A stretch of 64,000 nt of DNA, from assembly GCF_014200015.1 (NCBI RefSeq), contig NZ_JACHOT010000001.1, forward strand, positions 1,426,001-1,490,000. The letters run 5' to 3'. The notes beneath the pieces were generated by a model. It had not been told where the DNA came from. It was given only the letters and a program-made list of their open reading frames with translations, and did not search any database. Made by a program: the position numbers and the translations under genes. This stretch comes from Aminobacter niigataensis (GTDB taxonomy: Bacteria; Pseudomonadota; Alphaproteobacteria; Rhizobiales; Rhizobiaceae). How positions within the stretch are numbered: the stretch's first letter is position 1; the number at the start of each line of letters is the position of its first letter. This document shows positions 58,048 through 64,000 of this stretch, piece by piece.

Positions 58048-61000
58048 TCAGTACTCGAAAATGGCGCGGAAGATGCCGGGCGCGATCACCGACAATGGAT
58101 TGACGTGCAGCTTGGGCGCATTGGCGTCGCCCGACAATTTGTAGGTCACGCCGATCAAGCCGCGGTCGCGGCCATTGCCCAGGATGACGCCGACCAGCGG
58201 CAGCTCGCCGAACAGGCGATTGAGGCCGTAGGCCGGCATGAAAGTGCCGGTCATGTTCATTTGCCCCTGCTGGTCATAGAGCACGCCCTGGAAGGTGGTG
58301 CCGATCAGCGGCCCGCGCAGCACGCCATTCTCCAGCGCCAGATATTTCTCCCGCTTGTCGATCTGGGCGAAGCCGCGCTCGAACTTGACGCGCGAGGTAT
58401 CGATGTCCTTGCGCACCGCCTGGTTGAGGCTGCGATTGTCGCCGACAGGCTTGCTGGAAACGATGGAGGCGAGACGCGGTTCGTCAACGACCCAGAACTC
58501 GCGCACGTCAACCTGGCCCTTGAGCGGGCCATCGCCGGCCGATTCAAGCGCCAGTGCCAGGCTGCCGCCTTGCATGCGCGGATAGACATCGAGGAAGCGC
58601 AGGATGGCACCGGCATCGGCCGAGCGGACATCGAGCCGCCTGCCCTCGCCCTGCAGGACGTTGCTGACGGTTATCAGTCCGCCCGAGTTCGCCGTCGCAT
58701 TGACCTTGAGCCCACCGACCTTCGACCCTGAACCGGAATATTCGAGCGTGACATTGGAAAGCTTCTCGCCGCTGAAACCGACAAGCGTCCCGACGTTGGC
58801 GGTGACCGACACGGCACCCGTCCCCGCTGATTTGGTAGCAGTGTCGACGTCGGACATGAACTGCTTGATCAGCGCCCGGGCGTCGAGCGAATTGCCCTTA
58901 ACCTGAACCGCAAAACCCTTGCCGGATCGCTTGATGTTGACGTCGACGTCGTCGCCGCGGTTGAGCTGCACCTGGCCGAAGCGCGCGCTGGTCAGGCTGC
59001 CTTTGGCGAGCGAGACATCGCCGCTGATGTTGAAGGTCTTTCCCGTCAAACGGAAGTCGGACAGCGTCGAGCGCTCGCCGTCGACATCCATCGTGAACGA
59101 GACCTTGGCTGGAATGCCCGGCCCCTTGCTCCAGCCGACCCAGGGGAGATCGAGCCGCGCAGCGGTGAGGTCGGCATCGATGTTACGCCTGCCCTGTTCC
59201 AGTTGTTCGACGTCTACCTTGATGGTGCCCGAAAGCATGTCCGACAGGCCGGGAACGAGGGCATTGCGTGCCTTGTCGTCGAGCACGAACTGGACGTTGC
59301 GCTCCTTGGCGATATCCTTGTCGCGCAGGGGCTCGACGAGGTTCAGTTCGGCAGGAACGCCATTGAGCTTGCCGTTGGCGGCGATGACCGCCTTGTCGGG
59401 AGTGACAGTGATCGTGCCTTTCGCGTCCGACAGTTTTTGCCCGTCGAGCGGCTTGGCGACAGACAGGCCGTCATAATTCAACGCCACGGTCCAATCGAGG
59501 GTGTCCGTATCGATGCCGCGGGTCAGCGGTATGTCGGCCTTGACGTTGCCGATGACGTCGCCCGTCAATTCCTCCGGCAGGATGCCGACATGACGCATGG
59601 CGTTGATCGGCTCGTAGGAGGCAAGTTCGGCAACGGCGTCCGCGCTGCCGGTGACATCGATGTCGAGCGCGCCGATCACCGGCATGACGTTGGCCTTGGC
59701 GACCTTCAATTTGCCGTTGCTCGCCGCCACGGTGCGGCCGCTGGGCATGAAGACCGTGCCGGACGACAGCGCGACATCAACGTCGTTGCCATGAAACTCA
59801 ACGATGCCCCTGGCGTCGCGGATGGGCGGAATGAGGCCAGCGGTATCGAAACGCGCACCGTCGATCTCGAAGCGGCCGAATACTTCCTGCGCGGTGAGCG
59901 GCACGCCGTTGCCGAGGCGGTCGGGCTTGACGTCGAACTGCACGTTGCCGTCGACCACACGTCCGCCGAACAGGTTCTGGAGCACCCAAAGCCGAGCGTT
60001 ACGTGCCGAGAACCACGGCCAAAGCTGCTTCACATGCGCAACCGACATGTCGTGGACATTGAATGCCAGGAAGATCCCCGGCGCCTTGCCCTCGACGAAC
60101 TGGACCGAAGCCTTGCCGAGCGCTTCACCGCCAGGGCCGGACTTGACGCCGATCTGCTCGGCAGCCAGCGTCCTGGTCACGATGTCATAGGTGCCGGCAA
60201 CGCGGGCTAGAAAAGTCAAAGCCGGTTCCGGGGATTCCCCGGGCGCCAGGCGCGATTCGCGGCTCATCAGCTCAAAGCGATAGGCAGGGTTGTCGCCGGC
60301 GACGCCCGTGGCCGGCCGCGGGCCCAAGCCGCCGCTGAAATCGAACGTCGAACGGCCGGTGGTGACGAGCAATCGGCGGATATCGAGCTTCTCCAGACCG
60401 TCGGCCAGGCGCAGGTCGATGGCAATGTCGCCGACAAGCTGGCCGCGCTGTTCGAGATCGAGCGTCGACTGACCGATCGAGCCTTTGGCGATCAGTTCGG
60501 AACCTTCGCCGTTTGTTCCCTCGCGGCCGGTGATGACGAGGTCGGCAGAACCGATCCGGCTGGCCTTGGCGGCAGGTATGTCGGTCTTTCCCGCATAGGG
60601 ATCGCTCATCGATACGGTGGCATCCAGCACAGCGATGCGATCGGTGCCGGCGGCGCGGGCGGCCGAGGCCGAAAGCGCGACACCGCGACCGTCGACGTCG
60701 AAATTGGCACCGATTCTCAGTTCGCCGGTTCGCGTCTTGGCCAGCGAGGCATCGACGACGCGAACGACATTGACCTCGCCACCCGACGGTAGCACGAAAT
60801 CGACATTGGCCAGCACGATCTCGCGCATCGCGTCGTATTGAACCGCCTCGAAGCCGCGGTGAACGCCCCGGAACGTCTCGTTCAGCAGTTTCTGTGGATC
60901 GATCAGCCCGTCCGGATTGCGCAGCACCGCGCTCCAGTCGGTACCGCCGCCCTCCGGCATGGCGTCGACGACGATACGGGCCTCGGAAATCTTGGCGCCA

Positions 61001-61500
61001 CCGAGGCGCACGTCGCCCGACAGCAACGGCAAGAGCCGGATGCCAAATCGCATCATACCGGCTTCAGCCATGGCCTTGCCGTCGGCTCGCTTCAGCCGAA
61101 CATCGGGAACCTCGACGGCAATCAGCCTGAGCCCGTCGAGCGCCAGCCGTACCTGGCCCATCGAAACGTCGACATCGACACCGGCCAGGCCTTCGATCGC
61201 CCGTTCCGCCTCGGCCCGCATCCGGTCCTGGCCGACGCCGGAATAGCTGAGGGCTTCAATCGCAATGATGACGAGCAGGACCAGCGAACCAAGCACGGCG
61301 ACGGCGGCAAGCACGCAATGGCCGGCGCGACGCCGCAACGAAGGGCGCTCGCGGACCAGCTCCTGGCCGGCAGCCGAAGGCATTGCGCCGAGATCGGTGA
61401 TCTCGTCGCGCCTGAACCGGATTTTCTCGTGCCGGGGCACTTCCTGAACCACGCGATGTCCCGTAGTCGTTTCGGTCGTGGACGAATCCAAGTCCAGCAT
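58048..61500 (-). CDS. Giant AsmA/YhdP-like envelope protein (DUF3971 type)
   Basis: 1150 residues. One N-terminal membrane helix (residues about 58-84, CVLAAVAVLGSLVLLVIIAI), preceded by a charged cytosolic region, then a very long beta-rich periplasmic body with the AsmA/YhdP pattern (PLVGVILGNGRDRGLIGVTY at the end). This family makes bridge-like proteins that move phospholipids between inner and outer membranes. Which of YhdP, TamB or AsmA is closest is not certain; the DUF3971 region suggests YhdP. No close operon partner. The C-terminus YEF is usual. Confidence 0.85.
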   Translation of the reverse strand: MLDLDSSTTETTTGHRVVQEVPRHEKIRFRRDEITDLGAMPSAAGQELVRERPSLRRRAGHCVLAAVAVLGSLVLLVIIAIEALSYSGVGQDRMRAEAERAIEGLAGVDVDVSMGQVRLALDGLRLIAVEVPDVRLKRADGKAMAEAGMMRFGIRLLPLLSGDVRLGGAKISEARIVVDAMPEGGGTDWSAVLRNPDGLIDPQKLLNETFRGVHRGFEAVQYDAMREIVLANVDFVLPSGGEVNVVRVVDASLAKTRTGELRIGANFDVDGRGVALSASAARAAGTDRIAVLDATVSMSDPYAGKTDIPAAKASRIGSADLVITGREGTNGEGSELIAKGSIGQSTLDLEQRGQLVGDIAIDLRLADGLEKLDIRRLLVTTGRSTFDFSGGLGPRPATGVAGDNPAYRFELMSRESRLAPGESPEPALTFLARVAGTYDIVTRTLAAEQIGVKSGPGGEALGKASVQFVEGKAPGIFLAFNVHDMSVAHVKQLWPWFSARNARLWVLQNLFGGRVVDGNVQFDVKPDRLGNGVPLTAQEVFGRFEIDGARFDTAGLIPPIRDARGIVEFHGNDVDVALSSGTVFMPSGRTVAASNGKLKVAKANVMPVIGALDIDVTGSADAVAELASYEPINAMRHVGILPEELTGDVIGNVKADIPLTRGIDTDTLDWTVALNYDGLSVAKPLDGQKLSDAKGTITVTPDKAVIAANGKLNGVPAELNLVEPLRDKDIAKERNVQFVLDDKARNALVPGLSDMLSGTIKVDVEQLEQGRRNIDADLTAARLDLPWVGWSKGPGIPAKVSFTMDVDGERSTLSDFRLTGKTFNISGDVSLAKGSLTSARFGQVQLNRGDDVDVNIKRSGKGFAVQVKGNSLDARALIKQFMSDVDTATKSAGTGAVSVTANVGTLVGFSGEKLSNVTLEYSGSGSKVGGLKVNATANSGGLITVSNVLQGEGRRLDVRSADAGAILRFLDVYPRMQGGSLALALESAGDGPLKGQVDVREFWVVDEPRLASIVSSKPVGDNRSLNQAVRKDIDTSRVKFERGFAQIDKREKYLALENGVLRGPLIGTTFQGVLYDQQGQMNMTGTFMPAYGLNRLFGELPLVGVILGNGRDRGLIGVTYKLSGDANAPKLHVNPLSVIAPGIFRAIFEY

Positions 61501-61554
61501 TATTAACCTGACATCCTTGCGAGCTCACTCGTAACTTCAAACAAGGGTATCGAT

Positions 61555-62022
61555 ATGTCTGATCTCGAGACCGGCCAAACCGCCCCGCAATTTGCTCTGC
61601 CGCGCGACGGTGGCGGTATTCTGACGCTTTCCGACTTCGCCGGCAAACCGGTTGTCCTCTATTTCTATCCCAAGGACGATACGAGCGGCTGCACGGCGCA
61701 GGCGATCGATTTCACCCAGCTCAAGCCGCAGTTCGAGAAGGCTGGAGCGGTGGTCATCGGCATGTCGCCCGACAGCGCCAAGAAACACGACAAATTCAAG
61801 GCCAAGTATGAAATTGGCATCGACCTTGTCGCCGACGAGGAGCGAAAGGCGCTCGAAGCCTATGGCGTGTGGACCGAAAAGAGCATGTATGGCCGCAAAT
61901 ATATGGGTGTCGAGCGTTCGACCTTCCTGATCGGCGCCGACGGCAAGATCGCGCGCATCTGGCGCAAGGTGAAGGTGCCGGGCCATGCCGCAGAGGTTCT
62001 CGAGGCTGTGAAGGCGCTGTAG
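61555..62022 (+). CDS. bcp: Bcp-type peroxiredoxin lacking the second cysteine
   Basis: 155 residues. Reduces peroxides with a thiol at Cys46 in TSGCTAQAIDF. The usual resolving Cys five residues on (TPGCTxEACxF) is replaced by Ile51, so this copy must act as a 1-Cys or use another partner. YFYPKDD, the loop GMSPDSAKKHDKFKAKY and the C-terminal VERSTFLIGADGKI are Bcp features. Cytosolic. Confidence 0.93.
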   Translation: MSDLETGQTAPQFALPRDGGGILTLSDFAGKPVVLYFYPKDDTSGCTAQAIDFTQLKPQFEKAGAVVIGMSPDSAKKHDKFKAKYEIGIDLVADEERKALEAYGVWTEKSMYGRKYMGVERSTFLIGADGKIARIWRKVKVPGHAAEVLEAVKAL

Positions 62023-62096
62023 CGAAAATCGCCGGCTGCGGAACCGATCCCTTCTCCCTGCGTTGCAGACAGGACGTAATCGACGGGAGAAACAAG

Positions 62097-62174
62097 ATGT
62101 TCCGCAGCATCATTCTTTGGATGATCGGTATTCCGATCCCAATCATCATCCTGCTTTGGCTCTTCCTGCGCTGA
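62097..62174 (+). CDS. 25-residue membrane peptide
   Basis: Predicted peptide MFRSIILWMIGIPIPIIILL then WLFLR: one hydrophobic helix with a proline kink and a charged end. ATG 62097-62099 has GGGAG 7 bases upstream. I recall near-identical short proteins in many alphaproteobacteria, so it is probably a conserved small membrane protein; this recollection is unverified. It follows bcp by 74 bases; a terminator follows at 62271. Confidence 0.65.
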   Translation: MFRSIILWMIGIPIPIIILLWLFLR

Positions 62175-62270
62175 AGTAAGTAATTCTCAGGCGCCAATGT
62201 TTTGCAAGCCTTTAGAAGGCCAGCATCACGGCATCTGAACCTACCTACTGTATTTTCAAATCTGACAATA

Positions 62271-62304
62271 AGCCCGCCCTGCTCATGCAGGCGGGCTTTC
62301 GTTT
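62271..62304 (+). terminator. Terminator after bcp and the small peptide
   Basis: AGCCCGC...GCGGGCT stem (extended by CTG/CAG) followed by TTCGTTTTC. Confidence 0.7.
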
Positions 62305-62410
62305 TCTTGAGCCGAAAACCCGGCCGGCCCGGCATCAGGCGCGCAAAGCTTTGTTAACCCTAATAATGTGTAATCGGATGGTCGCTGTCTCGTTATGAGA
62401 GTTCGGTCCG

Positions 62411-63679
62411 GTGAAACCAGAAAATCAGGCGGCCGTTTTCGGCAGGCGCAAAGAACCCCACACGGTCATCATCGCGCGCGGCAACGAGATCCGGCATTTT
62501 ACCGTGCGCCCATGGGTCGCTGCCGCCGCAGGCTCGGCTTTGGCCGCTGTCGCGATCGGCTACCTCCTTGCGACCTCCTATCTTGTGCTGCGCGACGACC
62601 TCATCGGCGCCGCCACGGCCCGCCAGGCGCGCATGCAGCACGCCTATGAAGACAGGATCTCGGCGCTCCGCGCCCAGGTCGACCGCATCACCAGCCGGCA
62701 GTTGCTCGACCAGCAACTGATGGAGACGAAGGTCAGCGAGTTGCTGGCGCGGCAGTCGCAGCTCAGCGAACGAAACGGGCGCCTGGGGCCAGTCCTGGAA
62801 CGGGCCACGGCAGTGGCGGAGCCAGCAGCGCCGGCCAAGACACCGGACAAACGCGCCAGCCTGACCGGCAAGACGATCGAAGCAGCCGGCGCGGTGACCC
62901 TTGCCGCCAGCAGCGACGCGATGCGTCCCTTCTCCTTCTGGTCGACCAGATCGATCACACCCGACAGCGAAAGCCGCGCCGACCGCGCAGACAAGCTGTT
63001 TGTCGCCATCAACAAGTCGCTACGCAGCATCGAGGACGAGCAAGTCGCGCGCATCGGTACGCTGGCAGAAAATGCCTATCAGACGGCCGACGCCATTTCC
63101 GAAGCGCTGGAGGGAGCCGGGCTGCCGGTCGATGCCGGTCTTGGACAGTCGGGCGTTGGCGGCCCGCTCGTCGCGCTCGACAATCCGATGGCATTCGACA
63201 GCAAGGTCAAGGAACTCGACGAAGCGCTCGATACGCTCGACCGAATCAAGACGCAGGCGCGCAAACTGCCACTCGCCAACCCTGCCCCCGGCCATTCGAT
63301 CTCGAGCAGATTCGGCGTCCGCAAGGATCCACTGATCGGCATGCCGGCGCTGCATTCGGGCATGGACTTCCGCGCACCCTTCGGCTCTCCGGCGCGTGCA
63401 ACGGCCGCCGGCGTCGTTACCAAGGCCGGCTGGAACGGCGGCTATGGCCGCATGGTCGAGATCGACCATGGCGGCGGCTTCGTTACGCGCTATGCACATC
63501 TGAGTAAGGTGCTGGTGGCACCCGACCAGAAGGTCGTGGCGGGCGACGAGGTCGGAGAGGTCGGCAGCAGCGGCCGCTCGACCGGGCCGCACCTGCACTA
63601 CGAAGTACGCCGCGGCGGCGATGCCATCGATCCGCTACGCTTCATCAAGGCGGGCAAGAAGCTCGGCCAGTATCTCTGA
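62411..63679 (+). CDS. M23 family peptidoglycan metallopeptidase
   Basis: 422 residues. One N-terminal membrane helix (about 35-60, AAAGSALAAVAIGYLLATSY) anchors a coiled-coil periplasmic region (QARMQHAYEDRISALRAQVD) and a C-terminal LytM/M23 domain: ALHSGMDFRAPFG (His/Asp zinc ligands), YGRMVEIDHGGGFVTRYAHL and GPHLHYEVRRGG. Likely a cell-wall hydrolase or activator at division. GTG start. The coiled-coil plus LytM layout is like EnvC/NlpD-type proteins. Confidence 0.9.
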   Translation: MKPENQAAVFGRRKEPHTVIIARGNEIRHFTVRPWVAAAAGSALAAVAIGYLLATSYLVLRDDLIGAATARQARMQHAYEDRISALRAQVDRITSRQLLDQQLMETKVSELLARQSQLSERNGRLGPVLERATAVAEPAAPAKTPDKRASLTGKTIEAAGAVTLAASSDAMRPFSFWSTRSITPDSESRADRADKLFVAINKSLRSIEDEQVARIGTLAENAYQTADAISEALEGAGLPVDAGLGQSGVGGPLVALDNPMAFDSKVKELDEALDTLDRIKTQARKLPLANPAPGHSISSRFGVRKDPLIGMPALHSGMDFRAPFGSPARATAAGVVTKAGWNGGYGRMVEIDHGGGFVTRYAHLSKVLVAPDQKVVAGDEVGEVGSSGRSTGPHLHYEVRRGGDAIDPLRFIKAGKKLGQYL

Positions 63680-63976
63680 CGCGAGCGCGCGAATCAGAAG
63701 CGATTCTCGAAGCAGGCTAACCGTAGGGACAGCAAAGCTGCATCGTGCACGGCCCAGATTGGCGGCGCCCTCCCCCGACCAGATCGATGGTTTTTGGCAG
63801 CAGTGATTCGCAGTTGAAGCGCGAAAAGGCAGCAGCACATAGGCTTGCGTGCAACATCGACCCAGCACCACCGCAAAAAGGTCGGCCAGGAACACAACGA
63901 ATACAGAAATTTGAAACGTGGCTGGGAGAAAGACTTGAAACTGGAGCAGTCTACAAGAGCTAAGCCCTTGAAAAAC
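63680..63976. other. Intergenic, nothing recognised
   Basis: Between the M23 peptidase and the tRNA there is no convincing gene; codon use and ORFs look non-coding. Its promoter for the tRNA would lie outside the window. Confidence 0.5.
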
Positions 63977-64000
63977 TGGCGCGAGTGACGGGGCTCGAAC
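63977..64000 (-). tRNA. tRNA gene, 3' part only; probably tRNA-Asp
   Basis: On the minus strand it reads GTTCGAGCCCC (T-arm) through the acceptor end, finishing CGCGCCA with encoded CCA. Only 24 bases are visible. Comparison from memory with rhizobial tRNA-Asp (GTC) gives the identity; the anticodon is outside the window. Confidence 0.7.

Overview
The window is GC-rich chromosomal DNA from an alphaproteobacterium of the order Hyphomicrobiales, most like Mesorhizobium, Aminobacter or another Phyllobacteriaceae genus. This rests on overall protein character, on rhizobial-type intergenic palindromic repeats, on a GAAC-N7-GNAC type SOS box before recA and on an Irr-like box before the suf operon. 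It reads mainly as core genome. I see no insertion sequence, prophage, CRISPR array, integrase or origin. Genes are dense, on both strands, and many are coupled by ATGA/GTGA overlaps.

Layout. 1-3072: 3' part of the B12-dependent ribonucleotide reductase nrdJ. 3100-4165: a duplicated GIY-YIG gene plus intergenic repeat, one copy decayed. 4313-8003: a thioesterase, a DMT exporter, and a YeiH-type transporter followed by its probable LysR regulator. 8130-12446: a large autotransporter whose passenger is an endonuclease/exonuclease/phosphatase (EEP) enzyme, divergent from a DeoR regulator. 12504-18829: small stress-type, hydrolase and secreted hypothetical genes. 18871-23731: a five-gene module (MoxR ATPase, CoxE-like VWA protein, split XdhC, MobA/molybdopterin-binding fusion) that looks like a maturation set for a molybdenum hydroxylase whose structural genes are not here. 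24391-27826: a periplasmic binding protein coupled to a P1 peptidase, then two secreted/membrane proteins. 27886-40849: housekeeping genes purB, rpsD, murI, trmJ-like, icd, alaS and recA, with small regulators between them. 41131-43016: psuK-psuG for pseudouridine breakdown.

43524-51299 (minus strand) is a complete SUF iron-sulfur operon: a NifS/IscS-like desulfurase, sufB, a 53-residue membrane protein, sufC, sufD, sufS, a sufT-like gene, sufA and a TfoX-domain gene. An Irr-like palindrome lies upstream, so iron control is likely. 51518-63679 holds a small hydrolase, a PaiB-like protein, a membrane protein, a phytase-like esterase, anmK, tyrS, a giant AsmA/YhdP-like envelope protein, a Bcp peroxiredoxin, a 25-residue membrane peptide and an M23 peptidase. 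The right edge cuts a tRNA gene on the minus strand.

Most notable: the secreted EEP autotransporter with its DeoR neighbour, the tiny membrane protein inside the suf operon, the 25-residue peptide, the orphan Mo-enzyme maturation module, and several palindromic repeats, one of which appears to have displaced the start of a gene. No single locus is clearly an undescribed system.
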